Positions 50,946-63,161 of a stretch of 64,000 bases of DNA are shown one piece after another (positions within the stretch are counted from its first letter, which is position 1; each line of letters starts with the position of its first letter). This stretch comes from Bog-473 sp963834405 (GTDB taxonomy: Bacteria > Actinomycetota > Acidimicrobiia > Acidimicrobiales > RAAP-2). The notes under the pieces are model-generated. The model had not been told where the DNA came from, searched no databases, and saw nothing but the letters and a program-made list of their open reading frames with translations. The position numbers were made by a program, and so were the translations under genes. Location of the stretch: positions 124,001-188,000 of the forward strand of contig CAWIBX010000007.1 in NCBI GenBank assembly GCA_963834405.1, read 5' to 3'.

Positions 50946-53285
50946 TCAGCCGGCCATGCCGACCATCGGTTTGTTCAGGACGATGTTCCCGGTCGAGCCG
51001 TAGAAGAGGGCGTCGCCGTAGGTGAAGACGCCCCCGTCGGAAGCGACCAGCCAGTAGCCCTGGTCGCTGGGCGTGCCGGCCAGGCCGACCACCGGCTTGT
51101 TGAGCCGGATGTTGCCGGCCGACCCGAAGAACCGCGCGTCGCCGTAATTGAAAATGCCGCCGTCGGAGGCGACCAGCCAGTAACCCAGGCCGTCGGGGGT
51201 CGCGGCCATGCCGACCACGGGCCGGTTGAGCACCAGGTTGCCGGTCGAGCCGTAGAACTTGGCGTCGCCGTAGCTGAAGATGCCGCCGTCCGACGCCACG
51301 ATCCAGTACCCGCCGCCGTCGGGGGTGGCGGCCATCCCCACGGCGGACCCGTGCAGCTGGAGGTTCGCCGCCGACCCGTAGAACTGCGCGTCGCCGTAGC
51401 TGAAGATGCCCCCGTCGCTCGCCACGAGCCAGTAGCCGGCTCCGTCGGGCGTGGCTGCCATGCCGACGACGGGGTCGACCAGGTGCAGCGCGCCGGCCGA
51501 GCCGTGGAACTGGGCGTCGCCGTAATTGAAGATGCCCCCGTCGGAGGCGACCAGCCAGTAGCCCAGGCCGTCGGGCGTCGGGGCCATGCCGACCACGGGC
51601 GCGTTGAGGCGGAGGCTTCCGGTCGACCCGTAGAACTGCGCGTTGCCGTAGGTGAACACGCCCCCGTCGCTGGCGGTGAGCCAGTAGCCCTGGACGCCGG
51701 TCCAGGTGTCGAGGGCGCCTTGGGTGTTGCTATCGGTGTCGTTGTAGAAGCCGCCGGCCACGCAGGCGACGGGCGAGTAGCACGAGGCGGTTCGCCCGAA
51801 CGAGTAGAAGGTGCCGCTCAACTTGGCGTTCGACGGTACCGGCAACTCCATCGTGTTCCAGCTCCCGCCGGACAGGGTGTCGACGAAGCCGTACTGCGCC
51901 AGGCCACTGGTGCCCGTGTTGTAGGCCCCGACCGCCATGCAGAAGGCCGCCGTCGGACACGCGACGTCTTCGGGCCTGGCCGATGCATTGGAGGGCGGGG
52001 CTGCATTCGACGGCAACGGCGCCAGCGGTGCCGTCCAGGTGCCACCGGACAGGGTGTTGATCATGAGAAACGTCTGCCCACCCTCCTCGAAGATGCCGAT
52101 CGCCGCGCATGTCGCCGGCGACCCACAGGACACCGAGAGCAACTGCTCGAACTGAGATGCGGTGGCGTTCGACGGCAGCGGACCCTGGGTCGCAGTCCAG
52201 GAGCTCCCGTTCCACCAATCGATCAAGGCATGCTCCGTTGCAGAGGAGTCTTCGTACCCGCCGACTGCGGCGCAGCTGGAGCCCGAGCACGAGACTTGGA
52301 AGAGGTCTGCGAACTGGTCCCCGTCCGTGTCGTCCCCCGCGCCGGTCGGCTCGGGCGCCCGCATGGAGGTCCAGGTGCCGTTGCCCAGCACCGTGATGAG
52401 CCCGTTGAAGAGCGAGGCGCCATCTTCATAGTCGCCGACGGCGACGCAGGATCCCGCGGACGGGCACGAGACCCCGAGCGGATCGGCGAAGGTCGCGCCC
52501 GATGGGAGCGGGACGGGCTGGGCACTCCACGTGGTACCCGACAGCGTCGCGATGAAGCCGACCCTGTGACCGGTGGTGTTCTGGTAGTTCCCTACCGCCG
52601 CGCAGAACGTCGGAGTCGCGCACGAGACCGCGAACAGCCAGGCATCGGGGAAGTAGGTGGGCCCCGCGTCGGTCGCGGCGTCGGAGGGGAGCGGGCTCTG
52701 TGTCGCGGCCCACGACCCGCCGGAATAGGTCTCAATCAGGGGCTCGACGTAGCCGGTCGTGCCCCCGGTGTCGTTGAACTGCCCGACCGCCACGCAGAAC
52801 GTCGTCGTCGGGCACGACAGCGGACGGCACGGCAACTGCTCACCGCAATTGGCCGCCCCGATCCGCAGCCCCTGCTTGACCCCGCTGCCGGCGTTGGACG
52901 GTTGGGGGGCCTGCGTCTCGGTCCAGCTGGTCCCGCTCTGGTTCTCGATCAACCCCCAGGCCTTGCTGCTCGTGTCGAGGTACCACCCCGCCATGACGCA
53001 CGCATTGACGGCGGGACAGGAGGATCCCGCGGTGTACACCTCGGGATTCGTACTGCCGTTCCCGGCGTCGCTCGGCAACGGCGCCTCGGTCGTGGTCCAG
53101 CCTTGGGCCGGGGGCGCGGCCGACGCGGTCGGTGCGGTGCTGACCACCGCGGCGCCGAGCCCGCCCAGAAGGGCCGCCGCGGCCACGAACGAGCCGATGC
53201 GTGCCCTCCGCCCCGGGCCCCAGCGCTGCAACCGTCCAGTGCGCAGGGTCGTGGTCCGAGGGGAGGCGGAAGCGGACCTCGGCAT
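50946..53285 (-). CDS. Secreted protein with C-terminal GYWLVASDGG repeats
   Basis: This 779-residue exported protein has a twin-Arg-rich start and signal helix (IGSFVAAAALLGGLGAAVVS). Residues about 60-520 are a degenerate repeat region with paired Cys (SCPAVNACVMAGW, SCPTTTFCVAVGQ, SCATPTFCAAVGN), propeller-like. The last 250 residues are six 42-residue units GYWLVASDGGIFNYGDAQF..GS.G...LN.PVVGMAATPDG. This tail is common in secreted proteins of Acidimicrobiia and may bind a surface partner. The ATG at 53285 follows GGAGG by 5 bases. Confidence 0.88.
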   Translation of the reverse strand: MPRSASASPRTTTLRTGRLQRWGPGRRARIGSFVAAAALLGGLGAAVVSTAPTASAAPPAQGWTTTEAPLPSDAGNGSTNPEVYTAGSSCPAVNACVMAGWYLDTSSKAWGLIENQSGTSWTETQAPQPSNAGSGVKQGLRIGAANCGEQLPCRPLSCPTTTFCVAVGQFNDTGGTTGYVEPLIETYSGGSWAATQSPLPSDAATDAGPTYFPDAWLFAVSCATPTFCAAVGNYQNTTGHRVGFIATLSGTTWSAQPVPLPSGATFADPLGVSCPSAGSCVAVGDYEDGASLFNGLITVLGNGTWTSMRAPEPTGAGDDTDGDQFADLFQVSCSGSSCAAVGGYEDSSATEHALIDWWNGSSWTATQGPLPSNATASQFEQLLSVSCGSPATCAAIGIFEEGGQTFLMINTLSGGTWTAPLAPLPSNAAPPSNASARPEDVACPTAAFCMAVGAYNTGTSGLAQYGFVDTLSGGSWNTMELPVPSNAKLSGTFYSFGRTASCYSPVACVAGGFYNDTDSNTQGALDTWTGVQGYWLTASDGGVFTYGNAQFYGSTGSLRLNAPVVGMAPTPDGLGYWLVASDGGIFNYGDAQFHGSAGALHLVDPVVGMAATPDGAGYWLVASDGGIFSYGDAQFYGSAANLQLHGSAVGMAATPDGGGYWIVASDGGIFSYGDAKFYGSTGNLVLNRPVVGMAATPDGLGYWLVASDGGIFNYGDARFFGSAGNIRLNKPVVGLAGTPSDQGYWLVASDGGVFTYGDALFYGSTGNIVLNKPMVGMAG

Positions 53286-53364
53286 GGGTTCCTCCGATCT
53301 GTGCAGCCGGGGGCGGCGCGGGGAGACAACGGTCCGGGACATAGACGACGACACACGCCGCCGG

Positions 53365-53763
53365 TTACGCCGGACCCGGCTGCTCGAAGGTCAGGTCGCC
53401 CTCGCCCCAGTACGCGTCCACGGCGCTGATCAGGCCGTCGTCGGTGAAGGTGAACTCCTCGACCCCCCGGATGTGCATCGTCCCCGAGCCGCCGGTGGGG
53501 GTCGCCGTGATGTGGAAGGTGATGGCCACCTTGTCGGCGACCGGGTGCCAGGCCTCCACCTCGAAGGTCATGGCCTCACAGGCCTCGAAGGAACGCTGCA
53601 TGAACGCCTTGATGGCGTCCCGGCCCACGTTGGGCGGCGTCGGGTACGGATCGACCTGGACGGCGTCGGCCGTGAACAACGCGGCGTAGGCGTCGGCGTC
53701 CCGGGTGCCGACGGTCTTGGCGTAGCGGTCGAGTGCGGCGCGCAGCTCTATGGAGGTGGGCAT
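53365..53763 (-). CDS. SnoaL/NTF2-like protein
   Basis: This 132-residue cone-fold protein reads IELRAALDRYAKTVGTRDAD, then AYAALFTADAVQVDPYPTPP and EEFTFTDDGLISAVDAYWGE. It resembles steroid isomerase/SnoaL-like proteins; the ligand is unknown. The ATG at 53763 is preferred to a GTG at 53772. It follows the APH-like gene within about 10 bases, so the two are probably co-transcribed. Confidence 0.82.
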   Translation of the reverse strand: MPTSIELRAALDRYAKTVGTRDADAYAALFTADAVQVDPYPTPPNVGRDAIKAFMQRSFEACEAMTFEVEAWHPVADKVAITFHITATPTGGSGTMHIRGVEEFTFTDDGLISAVDAYWGEGDLTFEQPGPA

Positions 53764-53773
53764 GGCCGGCACT

Positions 53774-54502
53774 CTACGCAGCCGGCGACGGGCGCTCCGC
53801 CGCCCGCTGGGCCCGCGCCTCGGCCCGGGCCACGACGTCCCACATCCCGGCCACCTCCGCCGCGCTCATGTGGGGGTCCTGCACCTTCCAATCCACGACG
53901 GCCCGCAGCCGGCGCGTCACCGCCGTGCGGTCGAAGCGCGAGACGAAGCCGTTGACGAGCAGCGCCCTGCCCCAGCCGAGCAGCCTGGCCATCATGGGGT
54001 TGCCGGGAATCTGACCGGCCGCCATGAGCACCCACGCCACGCCGACGTCGACCAGCGGGTCACCGGCCGCGGCGTTCGTCCAGTCGATCACGACCGGACC
54101 GCTCGGCGCGATCATGACGTTGAGCGGGTGCAGGTCCATGTGCACGACCCGCCTCCCCGTGCCGACCGGCCCCGGCGCCAGGAAGTCGGGTGCCGCGATG
54201 TCGTGGAGCCGCTGGTGCAGGTCGGCGAGGGTCCGCGCCTGGCGTCGGATGCTCCAGGGCGCCGCGGCGATGGCGTCGACCATCGACCTGCCCTCTATGC
54301 GCTCCATCACGAGCTCGGTGCCGTCGTCGCTGAGCTCGTCCACCGCGGGCACCGGGTAGCCCTGCTCCCGCAGAAAGGCCATCGTCCGTGCCTCCTGCGC
54401 CATGGAGTGCCCCTCCCGGGAACGGCGCAACACGAGACCCGGGCCGTACTCGAAGATGTCGGCGTCCCTCCCCGCGGCGAGCAGCGGGCCGGGGGGTTTC
54501 AT
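53774..54502 (-). CDS. APH-like phosphotransferase
   Basis: This 242-residue kinase-fold protein has the catalytic loop VVHMDLHPLNVMI (Asp about 120) and the metal segment VVIDWTNAAAGDPLVD (Asp about 138). The N-terminal lobe is short (DADIFEYGPGLVLRR), smaller than usual APH proteins. It may phosphorylate a small metabolite. It is followed closely by the SnoaL-like gene. Confidence 0.82.
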   Translation of the reverse strand: MKPPGPLLAAGRDADIFEYGPGLVLRRSREGHSMAQEARTMAFLREQGYPVPAVDELSDDGTELVMERIEGRSMVDAIAAAPWSIRRQARTLADLHQRLHDIAAPDFLAPGPVGTGRRVVHMDLHPLNVMIAPSGPVVIDWTNAAAGDPLVDVGVAWVLMAAGQIPGNPMMARLLGWGRALLVNGFVSRFDRTAVTRRLRAVVDWKVQDPHMSAAEVAGMWDVVARAEARAQRAAERPSPAA

Positions 54503-54529
54503 GGGCCGCCAACCTACCGGCGGACCGGG

Positions 54530-56572
<2,043 letters not shown>

Positions 56573-56626
56573 GACCCTTCGAGGCTACCCGGGGGGTGTG
56601 TCGGCTCCGGCCGGAGCGCGGGTGGC

Positions 56627-57256
56627 TCAGGCCGGGTGGGCCTGCGCCCGCAGCTCCTCCCGGGCGCCCTGGAGCCACACCCAGAGCGTGTCCACCTCGT
56701 GCTCGAGCGCGGCCCGGTCACCGGAGTTGTCGAGGACGTAGTCGGCGTCCTTGGCCCGCTCTTCGCGCGAGATCTGCGAGCGGATGCGCGCCTCGGCGTC
56801 GGCACGGTCGAAGCCACGCTGGGTCAGGAGCCGCTCCAGGGCCACGTCGGTCGGCGTGTCGACCACGACGACCTTGTGGAGCTTGACCGTCTCGCGATGG
56901 GCCGCAGTGAGGAGCGGGATGGCCAGCACCACGATGTCGTCGGTACCCTCGTGGGCGTCGCGCGCCTGAATCATGGCGATGCCGATGGCGGGATGGGTGA
57001 TGGCGTTGAGGGCCAGGCGGCTCTCCTGGTCGGCGAACGCGAGCGCGGCCAGGGCGGGACGGTCGATGGTGCCGTCGGCCGCCACGATCCCCGGACCGAA
57101 GCGGTCGATGAGGGGCTGGTAGGCCGGGCCACCCGGCGACACCACGTCCCGGGCCACCTGGTCGGCGTCGATGAGCACGGCACCCCGTTCCACGAGGAGG
57201 TCCGCCACGGCGGACTTGCCCGACCCGATCCCCCCGGTAAGCCCGACGGCCAGCAT
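56627..57256 (-). CDS. coaE: Dephospho-CoA kinase
   Basis: This 209-residue kinase catalyses the last step of CoA synthesis. It has Walker A GLTGGIGSGKSAVADLL, DADQVARDVVSPGGPAYQPL, HPAI, and the lid region TQRGFDRADAEARIRSQ with NSGD near the end. The ATG at 57256 shares a base with the stop of the upstream methyltransferase gene (TGATG), so they are coupled. Confidence 0.94.
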   Translation of the reverse strand: MLAVGLTGGIGSGKSAVADLLVERGAVLIDADQVARDVVSPGGPAYQPLIDRFGPGIVAADGTIDRPALAALAFADQESRLALNAITHPAIGIAMIQARDAHEGTDDIVVLAIPLLTAAHRETVKLHKVVVVDTPTDVALERLLTQRGFDRADAEARIRSQISREERAKDADYVLDNSGDRAALEHEVDTLWVWLQGAREELRAQAHPA

Positions 57257-58098
57257 CAGGCGGCGGCGCTCGTGGTGCCGTGCGCGGCCCCTGCACCGTT
57301 CCGGAGTGGCTTCCGTGCCACGGCGAACAGAACGAGGGTGGTGTCGTCCAGCTCGTCGGTGACGAACCAGTCGTCGGCGGTGATCCCGGTCGTGCCGCCG
57401 GAGTCGTCCCGCGCCACGAGCTTGTAGGCGAGCGGCAGAAGCCGGGTGTAGGCCCAGACGTACCAGGCATGGGGCATGCGGTGCCGCAGGTCGAGGACGT
57501 CGAGCTTGAGGAGCTTGGCCGCCTTGACCCGGCGCGCCGCGAAGTCCGCCTTCACGTGCTCGACGGCGTCGACGCCCCCGAGCCACACCTCGCCGAAGTG
57601 GCGGTCGAGCATGGCGCGCAGCTCGTCGCGTTCGAACAGATGAAGATGGAACGGGTTTTCGAAGTCGGCGGGCTTGTTGGGGGTGAGCACGCACACCACG
57701 CCGTCGTCCTTCACCACGCGCGCGAGCTCGGCCACGTGCGGCTCTGGCTCGGTGAAGTGCTCAATGAGATGGGACGAGCACGCACCGTCGAAGCTGCCCG
57801 TCAGGAAGCCCAATCCGAGCGCGTCCATCTGCGCCACCCGCAAACCCTCGGAGCCGTAGCGCGCCGACGCCGTGCCGGTGGCCTCGGCCGAGTAGTCCGC
57901 GCCCACGACCTCGCGATCAGGGGCCAGGAAACGGGCGGATTCGAATCCCTGGCCACAGCCCACGTCGAGGATGCGCCCGCGGCCGATGCGCTGAAGCACG
58001 GCCCGGTAACCGGCCTCGTGGAGGGCGAGCAGCGAGTCGGGGGTAACACCCTGTTGCGGGCGTTCGCCGGTCAGCCTGCTCTTGGCGCTGGTGGGCAC
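57256..58098 (-). CDS. Class I SAM-dependent methyltransferase
   Basis: This 280-residue methyltransferase (Methyltransf_11/25 type) has motif I ILDVGCGQGFES, VVGADYSAEATG (acidic loop), AQMDALGLGF and FDGACSSHLIEHFTEPEPHV. The C-terminal part (WYVWAYTRLLPLAYKLVARD) is unusual for simple methyltransferases and could bind substrate or membrane. It is coupled to coaE and divergent from the AftD-like gene, suggesting an envelope-linked role, but no substrate is known. Confidence 0.85.
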   Translation of the reverse strand: MPTSAKSRLTGERPQQGVTPDSLLALHEAGYRAVLQRIGRGRILDVGCGQGFESARFLAPDREVVGADYSAEATGTASARYGSEGLRVAQMDALGLGFLTGSFDGACSSHLIEHFTEPEPHVAELARVVKDDGVVCVLTPNKPADFENPFHLHLFERDELRAMLDRHFGEVWLGGVDAVEHVKADFAARRVKAAKLLKLDVLDLRHRMPHAWYVWAYTRLLPLAYKLVARDDSGGTTGITADDWFVTDELDDTTLVLFAVARKPLRNGAGAAHGTTSAAA

Positions 58099-58141
58099 CT
58101 CCGCTCCCTTCGCGTGACACGACCTGATGGCGCGGCTTGCT

Positions 58142-58147
58142 TACACT
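58142..58147 (+). promoter_or_regulatory. Possible -10 element of the AftD-like gene
   Basis: TACACT lies 28 bases before the preferred ATG at 58175 and would start transcription just upstream of it, which favours that start over the earlier one at 58127. No good -35 is seen. Confidence 0.3.
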
Positions 58148-58174
58148 ACCGGGCGTCCATTCGGCCGCTCCTCC

Positions 58175-61100
58175 ATGACCACGACCGCCACCGCTACCGT
58201 CCCCCGTGGTCGGCATGCCGCCAGACGAAGGCCGAACGGGTCGGACGGGTCGGAGGGAGAGGCTGCCTGGGCCTGGCGCTGGGGCGGTGCCGCCGTCCTC
58301 GCGGCGTTCGCCTACGTGCCGCTCCTGGCGGTGCGGCCCGGTGTCATCACACCCGACACCAAGACCTACCTCTACCTCGATCCGACGCGCTTTCTGAGTC
58401 AGGTCGCGTTCCTCTGGAACCCGACCGTCGCGCTGGGGACGGTCACCCACCAGTACGTCGGTTACCTCCTCCCGATGGGGCCCTTCTACGCGGTGTTCCA
58501 CCTCTTGGGCGTCCCGGTGTGGGTGGCCCAGCGCCTCTGGCTCGGATCGATCCTCTTCGCGGCCGGCCTCGGCATCCTCTACCTCTCCCGCGTCCTCGGG
58601 CTGCGCGGGCCGGGACCGGCCGCCGCCGCCCTGGCCTACATGCTGTCGCCGTACTTCCTGCAGTACGCGGGGCGGATCTCGGTCATCCTCCTGCCCTGGG
58701 CCGGGCTGCCCTTCCTCGTCGCGCTGACCATCGTCGGCCTGCGGCGCGGCGGCTGGCGGGAACCCGCGCTGTTCGCGCTCGTGGTCGCGCTCGTCAGCGG
58801 CATCAACGCGACGTCGGTCATTTACGTGGCAATCGCGCCCATCCTGTGGCTGTTCTACGCGGTCGTCGTGCTGCGCGAGTCGACCTGGCGGCACACGCTG
58901 GCCACGGGGTTCCGCATCGTGGTGCTGACGCTCGGGGCCTGCCTCTGGTGGATGGCCGGCCTGGAGGTGGAGGCCGCCTACGGCGTCAACGTCCTGAAGT
59001 TCACCGAGACCATCCCCTCCACCTCGGCCACGTCCAACCCGTCCGACATCCTGCGCGGACTGGGCTACTGGTACTTCTACGGATCCGACCATCTCGGGCC
59101 GTGGACGAACGCCGCCGTGCGCTTCACCCAGAACATCGCGCTGTTGGCGACGTCCTACGCGGTGCCCGTCGTCGCGCTGGTCTCGGCTGCGTTCGTGCGC
59201 TGGCGGGAACGCTCCTACTTCCTGGTTCTGCTCTTCGTGGGCATGGTTCTCTCGGTCGGGCCCTTCCCCTTCACGAACCCGACGCGGATCGGCGGCGTGC
59301 TCAAGTCCTTCATGACGGACACCACGGCCGGGCTCGCGCTCCGCTCGACCGACCGCGCCACACCCGTGGTCCTCCTCGCCCTGGCCATGCTGCTGGCGAG
59401 CGGGCTGACCGCGCTGTGGCGGAGGCTGTCCGTCGTCGGCCTGACGACCGCCGTGCTGGTGGCCGCCCTCGTCGTGGCCAACAACCCGTCCCTCTTCAAC
59501 GGCGACACCATCGCCAACAACTTCACCCAGCCGGCGTCGCTTCCGTCCTACCAATTAGCGGCCATCAAGCACCTCAACGCCATCCACCCCGGGACGCGCG
59601 TCTTCGCCATTCCCGGGAACGACTTCGCCAGCGACCGCTGGGGCGACACGGTGGACACGCCGCAGCCCGCGCTGCTCAACCGGGACTTCGTCACCCGGGA
59701 GCAGCAGATCATGGGCTCCATCGCCACGGCGGACACGCTGTATGCGGTCGACGGGCCCATTCAGGACGGCGTCGAGAACACCAATGCGCTGGCCCCGATG
59801 TCCCGCCTCATGGGCGCAGGCGACCTGATGGTCGAGTACGACCAGCGCTACGAGCACTACGGCGCGCCCCAGCCGCAGCTGCTCGAGCTCGCACTCCTGC
59901 AGACGCCGCAGGGGCTCTCCGACCCTGTGTCCTTCGGCACGCCGCGCCCCAACGTGTCGACGGTCTCGACGCTGAACGAGGAGGACCTCGCGACACCGGC
60001 CAACGTGAGCTGGCCGTCGCCCATCGTCACCTACACCGTGGCCAACCCGCGACCGCTCCTCCGGGCAGAGTCCGACACCGGCGCGGTCGTGATGGAGGGC
60101 GACGCCACCGGGCTGAACAACCTGGCCGGCCTGGGCCTGCTGAACACGGACAGCGCCATCTATTACGCCGGCACCCTGGCGGGCGACCCCAGCCGGCTAC
60201 AGCAGCTGGCGGGCCACGGCGCCCACCTCGTGGTCACCGACACCAACCGCAAGCAGGCGTTCCGCTGGGACACCCTGACGGCCAACGCGGGGTACACGGA
60301 GGCGCCGAGCGACAATCCCGCCAAGACCGACCTGAGCGACAGTCCGGTCGAGCTTTTCCCCGACGCCGGGCTGAACAGCAAGACCTACGCGACGTACGTC
60401 GGGGCGGTGAACGTCACGGCCAGCAGCTACGGGAACTCCGTCTCCTACACGCCCGAGGACGAGGCCTACAGCGCCATCGACGACAACTTCGACACGGCGT
60501 GGATCACCGGCACCTTCGTTCCCGACCCCGCCGGTGAGTGGTGGCAGGCCAAGTTCACCAGCCCGGTCACGACCAACCACGTCACGCTCGTGCAGCCACA
60601 ACGCGGCGACCGCTCCCGCTGGGTCTCCGACGTGACCGTCACCTTCGACGGAAAGGACCCGCAGCGCTTCCACCTCACGAACGCCTCGCACGTGACGACG
60701 GGGCAGCCGCTCACCTTCCCCACCCGGACCTTCCACACGCTGCGCATCACCATTGACGGCACGACCGACAACACGGCACCTCCCCTGACCGCGTCCGCTG
60801 TCGGCTTCTCCGAGGTCGAAATCCCGGGTCAGAACGTGCGGCAGGTGCTCCAGATGCCGACCCAGATGCTCTCCACCCTGGGGTCGGCGTCGGCGGCGGA
60901 CCGCCTCACGGTGGTCATGACCCGCGACCGGACGAACCAGTTCCCGCCGCGCAGCGACCCCGAGACCACGATCTCCCGCCAGTTCACGCTTCCGACAGCG
61001 CGCAGCTTCACGCTCTCGGGCAGCGCCAGCCTGTCGGCCCTGATCCCCGACGACGAAATCGACGCGCTGGTCGGGCGCTCGCCCACCGCCGCCACCGGTG

Positions 61101-63000
61101 TCTCCAAGGCGTACTCGTCCGGGCGCCTGCCCGGCGACCTCACGGCGACGGCGTCGGCCACCCTCGACGGCAACGACACGACCGCCTGGCAGCCGGGGCT
61201 CGGTATCGCGGCCCAGAAGGGGGCGAGCCTCACCTACGACCTCACCGGCTCCGACACCCTGAGCCAGCTCAACCTGCAGATCATCGCCGACGGCCGGCAC
61301 TCGGTCCCCACGTCCATGACGATCGCGTCGGGACTGCAGGTGGAACACGTCACGTTGCCCGCCATCGCCGACTCGACCGTGCCCGGTGCCATCACGACGG
61401 TCCCCGTGTCGTTCCCTCCCGTCAAGGGCTCGCACTTCGTGATCACGTTCGACACGGTGCGCGCTGAGAACGCCGCCAACTACTACTCGGCCGGCCCGCT
61501 CGCGCTGCCGCTCGGCATCGCGGAGATCGGCATCCCCGGCGTGACGGCGGCGCCGACGCCCGCACAGCTGCCGGCCCACTGCTTCGGGAACCTGCTGACC
61601 GTTGACGGCCAGCCGATCGACGTGTCCATCGTCGGCTCCACCCAGGAGGCGCTCAACGGCGGGGACGTGCAGGTGGTCCCATGCGGGCCCGACGCGCACG
61701 GGATCTCGCTGGGTGCCGGCACACACGTCCTCGAGACGGCGGCGGGCCACGTCCCGTCGTGTTCGTCGAACCCCCTCACCTGCACGGGGTGGAACATCGA
61801 CCAGCTCGTGCTGGACTCCGCGGCCGGCGGGAGTGCCGGACCGGCCGCGACGCCCACGGCGGAGGGCACGCCGCAGCTGCCGGCGACGCAGCCAGGACCC
61901 GCCCCGTCCACGACGCCCACCGCCAGCCACATCGACGGCCACACCGCCGACCTATCCGACGCCCACCAGTCCTTCGAATTCGTGATGGGCCAGAGCGTGA
62001 ACAAGGGGTGGCAGGCCGTGGCCATGCCGGCGCGGGGTGCCCCGGCGGGGTCGCACGCCGTGAACCTCGGCCCCCCGCAGCTCGTCGACGGGTTCGCCAA
62101 CGGATGGCACGTCACCGCCGCGGACCTTCACGCGCTCGGCGGGACCTCCTTCACCATCGAACTCACCTGGACACCCCAGACGGAGGAGTGGGCCGCGCTC
62201 GCACTCTCGGGGGCGACGCTCGCAATCTGCCTGCTGCTCGGCTTCCTGCCAGCGCGGGCGCGCCGACGGCTGCGCGCGGGCTGCCCCGACGCCTCCGCGG
62301 GCCGGCCGGTCCCGATGCACCGGTGTGGCCGACCGCGCCCTTCGACTCTCCGCGGCTCACGCTGCCCTTCACCCGCGACCCCGCCGTGCGGCTGTCGGGC
62401 CGTCCCGGCACCCTGGTGCGCGCCGTGCTCATCGGGCTGGTGACCGGCGCGGTGGCGTCTCTCGTCGTGCCGGTGGCTTACGCGCTCGGCGTCGGGGTGC
62501 TCGTAGCGGCGGGACTGCTCCTCCCCTGGGCCCGCGTCGTCGCGACCGCCGGCGGCATCGGCTTCATCGTGGCGGGCGCGCTCAACGTCATCCGCGGCCA
62601 GCAGGTGCACCACTACCTGCCCGGCTCCAACTGGGCCGGCTCCTTCATCCACGCAGGCAACCTGATCTGGGTCGGGGTGGTCCTGCTGTTGGCGGACGCT
62701 GTCATCACTGCCTTCGGGCTGCGCACGACGAAGCCGTTGCGGCGGCGGGCAATGCGGCCCGACCCTTCGGGCCCCGCGGGCGCGGCCGACGCGGCCGAAC
62801 CCGACAAAGAAGCCGACACGGATGCGGACGAGGGAGCGGACAAGGAACGCGACAAGGAACCCGACAAGGAACCCGACAAGGAACCCGACAAGGACGCAAA
62901 CAAAGAAGCCGAACAAGAGGTCCCCGAGCCCGAGCCCGAGCCCGAGTCGGAGCCCGAACCCGAGTCCGTGCCCGAGCCCGAGCCCGCTGCGCCGGCCTGA
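58175..63000 (+). CDS. AftD-type arabinofuranosyltransferase (DUF3367), frameshifted
   Basis: This large multi-spanning membrane protein resembles the alpha-(1->3)-arabinofuranosyltransferase AftD, which builds cell-wall arabinan. The N-terminal half has about 12 membrane helices with an early acidic loop (VRPGVITPDTKTYLYLDPTR). The middle is a long outer region with beta-rich, carbohydrate-binding-like domains. The main frame goes out near 62265-62310; a second frame then supplies the last helices (AVLIGLVTGAVASLVVPVAY and LLPWARVVATAGGIGFIVAG) and ends at 63000. One lost or gained base explains it. The tail is highly charged, with PDKEPDKE and PEPEPES repeats. Confidence 0.82.
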
Positions 63001-63031
63001 CACGATCCCGGCGCCCGCGCGGGCGAACGAT

Positions 63032-63057
63032 AAGCACTGGTGTGCATAGTTTTTTTT
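63032..63057 (+). terminator. Likely rho-independent terminator of the AftD-like gene
   Basis: A GCAC-TGGT-GTGC hairpin followed by eight T (63050-63057) lies about 30 bases after the stop. A perfect CGCCCGC/GCGGGCG palindrome lies just before it. Confidence 0.65.
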
Positions 63058-63086
63058 CTCACACACCCTCGGGATAGAGGTCTCGA

Positions 63087-63117
63087 CCGGGAACCGGGAA
63101 CCGGGAACCGGGGAACC
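63087..63117. repeat. Short tandem repeat CCGGGAA x4
   Basis: Three exact copies of CCGGGAA are followed by CCGGGGAA, in the gap between the AftD-like gene and the leftward glycosyltransferase. It is a simple repeat, prone to length change. Confidence 0.85.
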
Positions 63118-63161
63118 GTGATTGCGACCCGCATTGGCGGCGCGTGCCCTCCTACGCGGCT

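Noticed and set aside
48933..53429. A plus-strand open frame of about 1500 codons opposite uvrA and the repeat protein
   Set aside because: It is a by-product of high GC on the antisense strand. Its sequence is low-complexity and uvrA is unmistakable on the other strand.
57917..61942. Long minus-strand frames of 545 and 581 codons opposite the AftD-like gene
   Set aside because: They are rich in Gly, Arg and Asp in patterns typical of antisense GC-rich frames, while the plus strand encodes clear membrane helices.
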